DNA from: an uncultured Gammaproteobacteria bacterium
GTDB lineage: Bacteria > Pseudomonadota > Gammaproteobacteria > Chromatiales > Chromatiaceae
Direction: 5' to 3'
DNA length: 41,384 bases
Assembly (NCBI GenBank): GCA_937926265.1
Contig: CALAZS010000123.1
Location: 1-41,384 of the forward strand
In this document: in pieces, positions 23,793 through 32,137 of the stretch
Layout: each line of letters opens with the position of its first letter
Position numbering within the stretch: the first letter of the stretch is position 1
Made by a program: the position numbers and the translations under genes
Notes under the pieces: generated by a model
What the model was told of the DNA's origin: nothing
The model's input: the letters and a program-made list of their open reading frames with translations, nothing else
The model's database searches: none

Positions 23793-25334
23793 CTATATTG
23801 GGCTTAACAGCAAAGAACGGTGTGTCATGCCTTCAGGCTGGGGCAGCCCCATCAGCTGTAAAACAGTTGGTGCAATGCTGGCAAGGCCCGCTCCGATAGA
23901 GAGCTGCCAGTGTGTTTCATCAATCACCAGACAGGGAACAGGATAAACAGTATGCTGTGTTTGTGGTTCGCCGGTTAACGGGTCAACCATTTCATCACAG
24001 TTGCCATGATCGGCAGTGAGAATGACTGAATAGCCTTTATCCACTGCCACATCCAGTACGCGCCCAACTTCGCGGTCTAATGTTTCAACTGCTTGGATAA
24101 CGGCATCCCTGACAGCAGTGTGGCCAACCATGTCGCCATTGGCAAAGTTCACGGCAATGAATGGATAAGGATGTTCACCAGACATTGCGTCTATGACTGT
24201 GTCAGCTACTTCCCTGGCGCTCATTTCCGGTTTAAGGTCGTAGGTTGCAACATCCGGTGAATTAATAATTTGATGTTTTTCACCGGAAAAAAGATCGCCG
24301 CGTCCGCCATTTAGAAAGAAGGTAACATGGGCATATTTTTCAGTTTCAGCGCAATGGAACTGAGTCAGGCCGGCGTGACTGATGGTTTCAGCCAGCGTGC
24401 TCTTCGGACGATCCTGTTCAAATGCATAGGGGATGTTATACCAGCCATCGTATTCACTCATCGTGGTTACTGAAACGGGTGTGTATTCTCCGCGGTCAAA
24501 TTCCTCGAAATCTTCTTTGAACAGGGCAGAAACAAGCTGCCTGGGCCGGTCACGCCGAAAGTTATAGAAAATGACTTCATCCTCTTCCTCGATTGGATCG
24601 AAGTATGGTGTGATCAGCGGCTGGATAAATTCATCCGTCTCTTCATTGTCGTAACATGTCTGGATAGCTTCACGTAGTTTGTCGATCTGCTTGCCGGTGC
24701 CTTTGGTAATTGCATCAAAGGCAAGCTTGGTGCGTTCCCAGCGATGGTCTCTGTCCATGGCGAAATAACGCCCGCAAATGGTGGCAATTTTTCCACCCGA
24801 TCTTTCCAGGGATTCAGTCAGAGAATCAAGGGTATTGATGAACGACCTGGGTGGTACATCGCGTCCGTCGGTAATGACGTGGACTAGCGGGGATACCTGG
24901 TGACGGTGGCAAAGATCCAGTAGTGCACACAGATGGCGGGTATGACTGTGCACTCCGCCAGGTGACGCAAGCCCAATCAAATGCAGTTTGCCATTGCCCT
25001 TTGCGGCCCGTTGGATGGCACCGTTAAGTGCATCGTTTTTCAAAAAGCTGCCGTCCTGAATTGCTTCATCAATCAATACAAGGTCCTGGCGAATGATGCT
25101 GCCCGCTCCAATAGTCAGGTGCCCGACCTCTGAGTTACCCATCTGGCCATCAGGTAAACCAACAGCTGCACCGGATGCCTGTAAAAGCGTATGCGGATAG
25201 CTGGAAAAATAACGGTCGAAGTTAGGCGTTTTGGCCAGGGCGACAGCATTATTTTCCCTGCTTGGGTTTACGCCCACGCCATCCATGATGATCAGTAAAG
25301 TTGGTCTTCTCGGGACAGTTTGTTGTTGTGTCAT
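23793..25334 (-). CDS. gpmI: 2,3-bisphosphoglycerate-independent phosphoglycerate mutase
   Basis: A 513-residue alkaline-phosphatase-superfamily enzyme interconverting 3- and 2-phosphoglycerate with Mn2+. Motifs: LLIIMDGVGVN (first metal Asp), GNSEVGHLTIGAG with the phosphorylated Ser, HVITDGRDVPPRS, ICGRYFAMDRDHRWER, FFLNGGR and the metal-binding VILTADHGNCD. The start at 25334 gives the usual family length; 42 further open codons upstream overlap lipA and are not family-like. Downstream of lipA by 22 bp, so likely the last gene of the dacA-ybeD-lipB-lipA-gpmI run. The C-terminus overlaps two imperfect 15-bp repeats (TTCTCTGTATTGGAC, 23774-23803). Confidence 0.96.
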   Translation of the reverse strand: MTQQQTVPRRPTLLIIMDGVGVNPSRENNAVALAKTPNFDRYFSSYPHTLLQASGAAVGLPDGQMGNSEVGHLTIGAGSIIRQDLVLIDEAIQDGSFLKNDALNGAIQRAAKGNGKLHLIGLASPGGVHSHTRHLCALLDLCHRHQVSPLVHVITDGRDVPPRSFINTLDSLTESLERSGGKIATICGRYFAMDRDHRWERTKLAFDAITKGTGKQIDKLREAIQTCYDNEETDEFIQPLITPYFDPIEEEDEVIFYNFRRDRPRQLVSALFKEDFEEFDRGEYTPVSVTTMSEYDGWYNIPYAFEQDRPKSTLAETISHAGLTQFHCAETEKYAHVTFFLNGGRGDLFSGEKHQIINSPDVATYDLKPEMSAREVADTVIDAMSGEHPYPFIAVNFANGDMVGHTAVRDAVIQAVETLDREVGRVLDVAVDKGYSVILTADHGNCDEMVDPLTGEPQTQHTVYPVPCLVIDETHWQLSIGAGLASIAPTVLQLMGLPQPEGMTHRSLLLSPI

Positions 25335-25356
25335 TTTTGTCGGTTGGAATTGTAGG

Positions 25357-26337
25357 TCAGGTTTTTTTATCGAGTGTCGGGTTAGCCTGTAAGTCAGCAT
25401 GATAGGAAGAGCGCACCATCGGCCCGGAAGCAACATTGCTGAAGCCCATGTTTTCGGCAAGAATTCTCAGTTGATCGAACTCTTCCGGCGTGACAAAACG
25501 CTCGACCGGTAAATGGTCTTTACTTGGCTGCAGATATTGTCCCAGGGTCAGCATATCGCAACCATGGGAACGCAGGTTTTTGAGTACAGTTTCAATTTCT
25601 TCAAGGGTTTCTCCCATACCCAGCATGATGCCGGACTTGGATAAAGCCCCGGGGAGACGTTGCTTGTAAGCCTGTAGCAGGTTTAGAGATCCCTGGTAAT
25701 CAGCACCGGGGCGACACTGGCGGTAAAGTCTTGGTACTGTTTCCAGGTTGTGATTGAAAACATCGGCAGGCTGCCGACTAAGTATCTCCAGGGCAATCTT
25801 TTCACGCCCCCTGAAATCAGGCACCAGAATTTCTATTCGTGTATGTGGTGAATGTTCCCGTATCTGGGTGATGCAGTCTGCAAAATGCTGGGCGCCGCCA
25901 TCACGCAAGTCATCTCGGTCGACAGAAGTGACAACCACGTAACCTAAATTCATCTGGGCAATGGCTTCAGCAAGCTGCCGGGGTTCATCCGGATCCAACG
26001 CTGAAGGCTTGCCATGGGCAACATCACAGAACGGGCAGCGACGGGTACAGATATCGCCCATGATCATGAACGTCGCAGTGCCATGTGAAAAACATTCGCC
26101 CAGATTGGGGCAGGCAGCTTCTTCACAGACCGAACTTAATTTGCGGTCGCGGAGAATTTTTTTAATTCGTGCCACTTTGTTTCCGGAAGGCGCTTTTGCC
26201 CTGATCCACTTGGGCTTGCGTTTTATTTCGGTTGTAGGAGCAACTTTCACCGGGATGCGGGCAAGCTTTTCAGCACCGCGCTGGTGTGTATCCGGTGTAC
26301 TGCGCGAGGGCGATGTCAGTTTGGAAATATCAGTCAT
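25357..26337 (-). CDS. lipA: Lipoyl synthase
   Basis: A 326-residue radical SAM enzyme that inserts two sulfurs into octanoyl groups on the lipoyl domains of pyruvate dehydrogenase and related complexes. The auxiliary 4Fe-4S cluster motif CEEAACPNLGEC and the radical SAM motif CTRRCPFC are intact, and the conserved C-terminal Arg-Ser serving the auxiliary cluster is in GPMVRSSYHAD. It overlaps the end of lipB by 8 bp, as expected for pathway partners: LipB supplies octanoyl protein, LipA sulfurates it. Confidence 0.98.
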   Translation of the reverse strand: MTDISKLTSPSRSTPDTHQRGAEKLARIPVKVAPTTEIKRKPKWIRAKAPSGNKVARIKKILRDRKLSSVCEEAACPNLGECFSHGTATFMIMGDICTRRCPFCDVAHGKPSALDPDEPRQLAEAIAQMNLGYVVVTSVDRDDLRDGGAQHFADCITQIREHSPHTRIEILVPDFRGREKIALEILSRQPADVFNHNLETVPRLYRQCRPGADYQGSLNLLQAYKQRLPGALSKSGIMLGMGETLEEIETVLKNLRSHGCDMLTLGQYLQPSKDHLPVERFVTPEEFDQLRILAENMGFSNVASGPMVRSSYHADLQANPTLDKKT

Positions 26338-26989
26338 GAGTAGTTATTTCAAAAGCCAGCGTTTCAGCCATTTTTATGATGAGTTCTTGAGCAACCTGAT
26401 CAGGAGTCATGTTAATGCCTAGATCTTTAAGTTGTGTGACTTCCAGTCCCTGGTAACCGCAAGGGTTGATTCTGCTGAAAGGCTCCAGATCCATATCAAT
26501 GTTAAATGACAGGCCGTGATAACTAAAGCCTTTTCTTATCTTCAAACCCAGCGCAGCAATTTTTTTTTCATCAACATACACGCCCGGTGCAGATCTTTTT
26601 GCCTGGCTTGGAATATTGAGGTCTTGCAGAAACTGTATTACCGACTGTTCAAGTTTTTCAACCAGTGAGCGAACGCCGATGCCCAGTTCATGCAGGTCCA
26701 GTAACGTGTAGACAACTAACTGGCCAGGGCCATGGTATGTAACCTGCCCACCACGGTCTGTATTTATTACCGGAATATCGCCTGGGTTAAGCAGGTGCTC
26801 AGCTTTTCCAGCCTGACCCAGCGTAAATACAGGTGGATGTTCTACGGTCCAGATTTCGGAGGTGCCCGGTCTTGTACGTTCACGGGTAAGTTTTTGCATC
26901 GCCTGCCAGACCGGCAGGTAAGGTTGCTGACCCAGGTTTTTAAGCAGAACCTTAGAGCATGAACCGGGAGAATAAACTGGGGACGGCAT
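26330..26989 (-). CDS. lipB: Octanoyl-ACP:protein N-octanoyltransferase
   Basis: A 219-residue LipB. Signatures are TDRGGQVTYHGPGQLVVY, the catalytic Lys in KIAALGLKI and the catalytic Cys in RINPCGYQG. It moves octanoyl groups from acyl carrier protein to lipoyl domains and is followed by lipA with an 8-bp overlap. No strong Shine-Dalgarno is visible upstream; ybeD ends 31 bp before. Confidence 0.97.
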   Translation of the reverse strand: MPSPVYSPGSCSKVLLKNLGQQPYLPVWQAMQKLTRERTRPGTSEIWTVEHPPVFTLGQAGKAEHLLNPGDIPVINTDRGGQVTYHGPGQLVVYTLLDLHELGIGVRSLVEKLEQSVIQFLQDLNIPSQAKRSAPGVYVDEKKIAALGLKIRKGFSYHGLSFNIDMDLEPFSRINPCGYQGLEVTQLKDLGINMTPDQVAQELIIKMAETLAFEITTHD

Positions 26990-27020
26990 TAAATGGGATT
27001 GGTATTAACTGGGATTGATA

Positions 27021-27311
27021 TTAAAGGCTCATGGTAACGCGTTCATGAGCGGTCAGGTCCATGTAGATGGCATCCAGCTGTTTTTTACTGGAAGCTTCAA
27101 AAGTGACAGTTACCGAAAGCCATTTTCCATTTTTACTGGGTCGTGAACTGACGCATTCATGGTTAACAGCAGGGCAGTGTTGCTGAACAATTTCGATAAC
27201 CACTTCATGAAAATCAGGGGCATTAAGACCCATCGCCTTAACTGAAAATTCACAGGGGAAATCAAGCAGTGTTTCGTGGTCTAGCGAATTGTCTTTCGAA
27301 AAGTCAGTCAA
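27021..27311 (-). CDS. ybeD: YbeD/DUF493 family protein
   Basis: A 96-residue ACT-like-fold DUF493 protein. DFPCEFSVKAMG, NGKWLSVTVTFEA and SSKKQLDAIYMDL match YbeD. The start is TTG, with the GGAAG site 5 nt upstream directly behind the dacA stop; no ATG is available near. It sits between dacA and lipB as in E. coli. Its role is not established. Confidence 0.93.
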   Translation of the reverse strand: MTDFSKDNSLDHETLLDFPCEFSVKAMGLNAPDFHEVVIEIVQQHCPAVNHECVSSRPSKNGKWLSVTVTFEASSKKQLDAIYMDLTAHERVTMSL

Positions 27312-27320
27312 GTTTGCTTC

Positions 27321-28469
27321 CTATTCAAGCATCATCATTACGTTATCAATCAGGTTACCGAAAAATCCACCCTCAGCTACAGCATTCAATGCCACAAGTG
27401 GCTGTTCAATCAAAGTGTCACCGGAAAGATTGATAATCAGGTTTCCAAGCTGCTGATTTTCGGAAATGGGGGCGGTGATCAGGGAATTCAACTCGATCGA
27501 CGCTTCAAGCTTGTCATACTGATTCCTGGGTATGGTGATAAAAAGATCATTGTTTATGCCTACCGGCAACCTGTCAGATGCGCCTTTCCAGACTTTTGCG
27601 GTTGATAGGGTATCGCCGGCTGAATAAAGTTTGTGGGTTTCAAAAAAACGGAAACCGTAGTTTAAGAGTTTAAGGCTTTCTTCCTCACGGGATTTCATGC
27701 TGTTGGTACCCATGACAACGCTTAACAGGCGCATGCCTTCGCGCTTTGCAGAGGAAACCAGGCAGTATCCTGCTGCTTCAGTGTGACCGGTTTTCAAGCC
27801 GTCAACAGATTTGTCTTTCCATAACAGCTTGTTACGGTTGCTTTGCCTGATACCATTGAATTCAAAATCCTTTTCTGAATACCAGGAATAGTATTCAGGA
27901 AAATTACGAATAGTAGCAATGGCTACTTTAGCGATATCTTCTGCAGTGGTGTAGTGATCCGGGTGAGGCAGGCCCGAAGAGTTCACGAAATTGGTGTTAA
28001 GCATGCCAAGTTTGCGTGCCTGGGTGTTCATCATGCTGGCAAAAACCGATTCGCTGCCGGCTATGTGTTCTGCCAGGGCAATACTGGCATCATTGCCGGA
28101 CTGAATGATCATGCCTTTGAGCAGGTCTTGTATTTTTACTTTTTTACCAACCTCGATGAACATTTTTGAACCGCCGGTTTTCCAGGCTTTTTCACTGATG
28201 ACCGCTTCGTCATCAAGCTTGAGGTTGCCTGATTTTAATTCATGAAATACAACGTGGGCTGTCATCAGTTTGGTTAAACTGGCGGGTTCCAGGCGGGAGT
28301 TGGCGTTGTGTTCAGAAATGATATGGCCACTGTCAAAATCAATGAGTAAATGACCGGTTCCTGCAACCTTGGGAGGGGCGGGAGTCGGAATAGCTGCCTG
28401 CAGGCCGGAAGCAACAAGAGCAATAAAAAAGGTCAGGATGAAACTGATTGTAGCCATGGGTTTAAACAC
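27321..28469 (-). CDS. dacA: D-alanyl-D-alanine carboxypeptidase (PBP5/6 type)
   Basis: A periplasmic penicillin-binding protein of about 382 residues that trims pentapeptides of peptidoglycan. Motifs: SLTK (nucleophile Ser), SGND (SxN type) and KTGHT; a C-terminal beta-domain and an amphipathic end (FFGNLIDNVMMMLE) that should anchor it to the inner membrane. The signal peptide is ISFILTFFIALVASGLQAA. Start: GTG at 28469 with AGGA 8 nt upstream is preferred; ATG at 28457 and a more distal TTG are alternatives. It heads the dacA-ybeD-lipB-lipA-gpmI run. The region upstream holds three GAATTGACCAA-like repeats. Confidence 0.95.
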   Translation of the reverse strand: MFKPMATISFILTFFIALVASGLQAAIPTPAPPKVAGTGHLLIDFDSGHIISEHNANSRLEPASLTKLMTAHVVFHELKSGNLKLDDEAVISEKAWKTGGSKMFIEVGKKVKIQDLLKGMIIQSGNDASIALAEHIAGSESVFASMMNTQARKLGMLNTNFVNSSGLPHPDHYTTAEDIAKVAIATIRNFPEYYSWYSEKDFEFNGIRQSNRNKLLWKDKSVDGLKTGHTEAAGYCLVSSAKREGMRLLSVVMGTNSMKSREEESLKLLNYGFRFFETHKLYSAGDTLSTAKVWKGASDRLPVGINNDLFITIPRNQYDKLEASIELNSLITAPISENQQLGNLIINLSGDTLIEQPLVALNAVAEGGFFGNLIDNVMMMLE

Positions 28470-28485
28470 GGTGTTTTTCCTATAG

Positions 28486-28524
28486 TTGGTCAATTCTGTT
28501 TGGTCGATTCTGGTTGGTCAATTC
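28486..28524. repeat. Three 14-bp-phased repeats just upstream of dacA
   Basis: TTGGTCAATTC occurs at 28486-28496 and 28514-28524, with a one-base variant TTGGTCGATTC at 28500-28510. They are exactly 14 bp apart and lie immediately before the dacA ribosome site, so they may be leader RNA repeats or binding sites. Confidence 0.6.
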
Positions 28525-28631
28525 AATTTATTCTGCAAGTTTTACGAAATAAACGACTAAGAGCAATTGATGAGAACCCTAATTTTACGGGGAATTATTT
28601 ATTGCCTCCAGTCCATTTCATTACACCAGCC

Positions 28632-28659
28632 CATTTGTATACAAATGACAGAAGTCATT
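28632..28659. promoter_or_regulatory. Two adjacent palindromes between dacA and the divergent gene
   Basis: CATTTGTATACAAATG (28632-28647) is a perfect 16-bp palindrome whose core TTGTATACAA resembles operators of GntR/FadR-type repressors. It overlaps AATGAC-AGAA-GTCATT (28644-28659), a second perfect dyad. The position in a divergent promoter gap suggests an operator. The regulator is unknown. Confidence 0.5.
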
Positions 28660-28692
28660 AGTTAAGCCAATGCAATCTGTTATTTTCCGAAT

Positions 28693-28732
28693 ATTCTTCA
28701 TTTATTCTTAAAATATTCTCAAATTATTCTCA
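28693..28732 (+). repeat. Helically phased ATTCT repeats
   Basis: ATTCT occurs at 28693, 28704, 28715 and 28726, exactly 11 bp apart (ATTCTT, ATTCTT, ATTCTC, ATTCTC), ending at the ribosome site CAGGG of the next gene. Spacing of one turn puts all copies on the same DNA face. Confidence 0.65.
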
Positions 28733-28742
28733 GGGTGCAATT

Positions 28743-29135
28743 TTGAAAACGTTATTGAAAAAGCCGTTGGTGCTTGTCGGGATGTCTGCTATCGCCGTGT
28801 CACTGGTCTACATGATTTTTCAGCAGCTCATTTATTTACAGCATCCGGTGCAGCCTTTGTATGTCGGTTTTTTCAATAACTCGGGCCTGCCCTTAACCAG
28901 CATTAACATTGATCATGGCAACGTCAATACACAGGAAAAAATACAGCTGTTGCAGTTGATGCCAGGAGAACAACGCTACGTGGCGCTCAATCATCAGCCT
29001 GCCATGGGGTTCAATGTTGAGATTAATGATGCCAATGGACAGAAGTTTAATGCCTGCATTGGCCGGTTCAGTGACAAGTGGCATTTAAAAGTCACAATTG
29101 ATGAATCCGGGGTTGATGTGACTGAGGTCTGGTAA
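28743..29135 (+). CDS. Unknown membrane-anchored protein
   Basis: A 130-residue protein not recognised. After a short basic N-terminus (MKTLLKKP) comes a single hydrophobic helix at about 8-28; the remaining 100 residues look like a small extracytoplasmic beta domain (VGFFNNSGLPLTSINIDHG, PGEQRYVALNH, NVEINDANGQKF) with one Cys. The start is TTG with AGGG about 8 nt upstream; no ATG or GTG is available in that stretch. It is the only plus-strand gene inside the minus-strand cell-wall cluster, placed between rlpA and dacA, and ends 12 bp from the convergent rlpA stop. The codon pattern and the 5' site make it a real gene in my reading; a cell-envelope role is inference from context only. Confidence 0.65.
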   Translation: MKTLLKKPLVLVGMSAIAVSLVYMIFQQLIYLQHPVQPLYVGFFNNSGLPLTSINIDHGNVNTQEKIQLLQLMPGEQRYVALNHQPAMGFNVEINDANGQKFNACIGRFSDKWHLKVTIDESGVDVTEVW

Positions 29136-29147
29136 GCGGTAGTGTCT

Positions 29148-29975
29148 TTATTCAATTACGATAGTGATATTCTGAATACCCATTGATTCAAGCTTCAGGT
29201 CAATACTGTCGGCCATTTCAACTTCAGTTACCGGGCCTACCTGAACCCGATAAACCCGCTGGCCATTGACGCTGGCCTCGTTTATGCGCACAGGTTTTTC
29301 AATTTCCTGCTCAAGCCTGGCTTTCATTTTGACAGCGTTGTCATAGACACCGAATGCACCTGCCTGAACAAAAAGCCCGGGGTCAGCATTACCGCTGGAA
29401 TCTTGATGAACTTCAGGGTGAGAGGCAACGTAAGGCTTTGAAGGATTTATGGCGCGTATTTCAACCAGCCCGGTACCCTTTCGGTCAATGCCGAGCTTGG
29501 CGGCAGCAACATATGAAAGGTCTATGATGCGGTTTTTATGAAAAGGGCCGCGGTCGTTGACCTTAACGATTATCTGCCGGTTGTTTTCAAGGTTGGTAAC
29601 TTCGACATAAGTCGGTAATGGCAGTTTTTTATGGGCTGCTGTCATCGCGTACATATCGTAGGGCTCGCCACTTGAAGTGCGCCTGCCATGGAACTTGTTG
29701 CCATACCATGAGGCGATGCCCCGTTCTACAAAGCCTTCTGCACTATCCATTGTATGGTACCGTTTGCCGAACACCACGTAGGACGACATGTTGCCGTAGC
29801 GGCTTTTGGGTTCATATTTTGGTACTGCATTGGGAATGCTGTTGACATCAACGAAGCGGTCCGGGCCGCTGTCTTTTTCTTCGTAAATGGTTGGAGCACA
29901 GCCACTGAGAATGATACTGATCAAAACAGCGACAGAAGATACCGCCAATAAGTGTTTTTTCTGGCTTTTAAGCAT
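29148..29975 (-). CDS. rlpA: Septal ring lytic transglycosylase RlpA (lipoprotein)
   Basis: A 275-residue outer-membrane lipoprotein. A basic N-terminus and hydrophobic core end in the lipobox LSGC. Then the double-psi beta-barrel domain with GIASWYGNKFHGRRTSSGE and VKVNDRGPFHKNRIIDLS, where the conserved Asp of NDRGPF is part of the catalytic site in Pseudomonas RlpA, and a C-terminal SPOR domain (about 205-275, FVQAGAF...VYRVQVGP) that binds denuded glycan at the septum. A GTG four codons upstream is an alternative start; no clear ribosome site favours either. It follows mltB directly. Confidence 0.93.
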   Translation of the reverse strand: MLKSQKKHLLAVSSVAVLISIILSGCAPTIYEEKDSGPDRFVDVNSIPNAVPKYEPKSRYGNMSSYVVFGKRYHTMDSAEGFVERGIASWYGNKFHGRRTSSGEPYDMYAMTAAHKKLPLPTYVEVTNLENNRQIIVKVNDRGPFHKNRIIDLSYVAAAKLGIDRKGTGLVEIRAINPSKPYVASHPEVHQDSSGNADPGLFVQAGAFGVYDNAVKMKARLEQEIEKPVRINEASVNGQRVYRVQVGPVTEVEMADSIDLKLESMGIQNITIVIE

Positions 29976-29990
29976 GGAAAGTATCACGGG

Positions 29991-31004
29991 TTAAGATTTT
30001 TCCATGGCTTTCCTGATTTCCTGGCTCAGCTGGTAAACGGCCATTGCATACATGTTGCTGTGGTTGTAACGCGTGATGACATAAAAATTATGCATGCCGA
30101 TCCAGTATTCTTCGCCCTGGTCGAGTTTCAATTCAACCAGGCTGACATTTTGTGCAGAATTGAAGTCGCCCTGGTATTCAATGCCTGCATCGTCCAGCTT
30201 GCCAAGCATGATGCTTGGTTTCATGCCGGCATTGATGAAATTATCATGTGACTCAGGGGTCACTTTTTTCGCTTGTACGGTAACAGGGTGGTCTTTGCGC
30301 CAGCCATGACGACTGAAGTAGTTGGCAACACTACCTATCACATCAACATTGTTATTCCAGATGTCACGCTTGCCATCGTTATCAAAGTCAATTGCATAAT
30401 GACGATAGGATGAAGGGATAAACTGCGGTTTGCCCATGGCGCCGGCATATGAACCGGTTGGCTCCGTTGGATTGATACCCTCGTCACGGGTCAATTGCAG
30501 GAAATTGGATAATTCACTGCGGAAAAATTTACTGCGCGGAGGATAATGGAATCCCAGTGTAGTTAATGCATCAAGCACTCGGTAACCGCCGGTATGTTTA
30601 CCGTAAAGTGTTTCCACGCCAATAATTGCAGTTATGATTTCAGGAGGCACGCCGTACTTGTCGTGGGCATCATCCAGTGCTTTTTTATTTGCCTTGATAA
30701 AATCAACACCACCGCTGATGCGCGCCGGTTTGATAAAGATATTCCGATATTTTGTCCAGGTCAGCCTTTTTTCGGCAGGGCGGGCAATGGCATCGAGAAT
30801 CGACTGTTTTATTTCAGCCTGGCCAAGTGTTGAGGACAGGGTTTCGGCATCAAAGCCATGTTTTGCCGTCATTTCTTCAATGAAACTGGCTTTTTCCTGT
30901 TCTGGTGATGCAAAGGCCTGAGATGTAACCAGGAGAGTTGTAACCAGGATCGTTAAAAGTATTGATAGTGGAGCGAGTCGTCTTAAAGTTGATTTCATTG
31001 TCAT
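29991..31004 (-). CDS. mltB: Lytic murein transglycosylase B
   Basis: A 337-residue GH103 enzyme that cleaves MurNAc-GlcNAc bonds to 1,6-anhydro products. A signal peptide ending near SQAFA is seen; no lipobox Cys, so unlike E. coli MltB it may be soluble in the periplasm. The catalytic Glu lies in IGVETLYGKHTGGYRV, and GSYAGAMGKPQFIPSSYRHYAIDFD-type core follows, with the Ca-binding-like FDNDGKRDIW. The ATG overlaps the rodA stop (ATGA). Confidence 0.95.
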   Translation of the reverse strand: MTMKSTLRRLAPLSILLTILVTTLLVTSQAFASPEQEKASFIEEMTAKHGFDAETLSSTLGQAEIKQSILDAIARPAEKRLTWTKYRNIFIKPARISGGVDFIKANKKALDDAHDKYGVPPEIITAIIGVETLYGKHTGGYRVLDALTTLGFHYPPRSKFFRSELSNFLQLTRDEGINPTEPTGSYAGAMGKPQFIPSSYRHYAIDFDNDGKRDIWNNNVDVIGSVANYFSRHGWRKDHPVTVQAKKVTPESHDNFINAGMKPSIMLGKLDDAGIEYQGDFNSAQNVSLVELKLDQGEEYWIGMHNFYVITRYNHSNMYAMAVYQLSQEIRKAMEKS

Positions 31005-32137
31005 GTTGGCAGTAGTTTTCTATGAGTATGAATGGACATTAAAATACCAAAACCGGCCATCAGTGTTACCAGCGAAGTACCTCCATAACTGATCAAAGGC
31101 AGCGGTACACCAACAACCGGAAGAATACCGGATACCATACCGGTATTAACGAAAAGGTAAACAAAAAATACCAGTATTAAAGACCCGCCTAAAAGTCGGC
31201 TATATGTGTCCTGTCCGCGCGATGCAATGTACAAACCTCTGAATATAATCAGCAGGTAGAGCAGTAACAGAATAACAATACCGATAAAACCAAATTCTTC
31301 GGCCAGTACAGCGAAAATAAAATCGGTATGTCTTTCCGGCAGGAATTCCAGGTGTGACTGTGTGCCATTAAGCCAGCCCTTTCCATAAATACCGCCGGAG
31401 CCGATGGCAATTTTTGACTGGATAATATGGTAGCCGGAACCCAGCGGATCACTTTCCGGGTCCATAAATGTCAGCACGCGCTGTCGCTGGTAATCTTTCA
31501 TGAAAAACCATAACGCCGGTGCCAGTGCAGCAAGGGAAGCCAGGGCGCCGGTAATTATTTTCCAGCTGGTGCCGGCAAGGAACAGTGCAAAAACACCGGC
31601 ACTGGCAACCAGTAATGAAGTGCCAAGGTCTGGCTGTTTAAAAATCAACAGAACAGGGACGACAATCATTATCAGGCTGGCAAGCAGACGTTTCCAGTCG
31701 GGTGGTAAAGCCTTTTCCGACAGGAACCAGGCAATCATCATTGGCACGGCAAGTTTGACCATTTCAGAAGGTTGAAAGCGGATAATGCCAAGGTTCAGCC
31801 AGCGCTGCGCACCTTTGCCGACATGGCCAAAAACCAGTACTGCTATCAATAAGCCAATGCCGACCAGGTAAAGCCAGGGGCTCCAGCGTTTCAGTGTTGC
31901 CGGGTGAACCTGGGCAACGGCAACCATCACAGCAAAGGCAAAGCCGAGACGAATCAGCTGTCTTTGCACCTGGGCCATATCCTGACCGGAGGCTGAATAA
32001 AGCACCGTTAATCCAAATCCGCTCAAAAGCAAAAGACCGATTAACAATGGCAAATCAAGATGGATGAAATCCAGTTTACCCTGCGGTTTTACAGGGCCGG
32101 ATGGTGTCAGTTCTTTATCGGGTGCTGATACTGGCAT
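31001..32137 (-). CDS. rodA: Rod-shape peptidoglycan glycosyltransferase RodA
   Basis: A 378-residue SEDS protein with about ten transmembrane helices, normal length. Typical parts are LGLTVLYSASGQ-like N-terminal helix, RFQPSEMVKLAVPM, KQPDLGTSLLV with the conserved Asp, AIGSGGIYGKGWLNGTQSHLEFLPERHTDFIF in the large loop, and VPLPLISYGGTSL near the C-terminus. It polymerises glycan strands together with PBP2. It overlaps mrdA at TGATG and mltB at ATGA, so the genes are translationally coupled. Confidence 0.97.
   Translation of the reverse strand: MPVSAPDKELTPSGPVKPQGKLDFIHLDLPLLIGLLLLSGFGLTVLYSASGQDMAQVQRQLIRLGFAFAVMVAVAQVHPATLKRWSPWLYLVGIGLLIAVLVFGHVGKGAQRWLNLGIIRFQPSEMVKLAVPMMIAWFLSEKALPPDWKRLLASLIMIVVPVLLIFKQPDLGTSLLVASAGVFALFLAGTSWKIITGALASLAALAPALWFFMKDYQRQRVLTFMDPESDPLGSGYHIIQSKIAIGSGGIYGKGWLNGTQSHLEFLPERHTDFIFAVLAEEFGFIGIVILLLLYLLIIFRGLYIASRGQDTYSRLLGGSLILVFFVYLFVNTGMVSGILPVVGVPLPLISYGGTSLVTLMAGFGILMSIHTHRKLLPT

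Noticed and set aside
23696..23899. 67-codon plus-strand frame between the hydrolase gene and gpmI
   Set aside because: Most of it is antisense to gpmI and no ribosome site is present.
25335..25460. 42-codon extension of gpmI
   Set aside because: Overlaps the lipA 3' end in another frame; the family starts near MTQQQTVPRRPTLLIIMDG.
28486..28732. CRISPR-like array
   Set aside because: Repeat units of 6-11 bp at 11- and 14-bp period have no spacers; no cas genes exist in the window.
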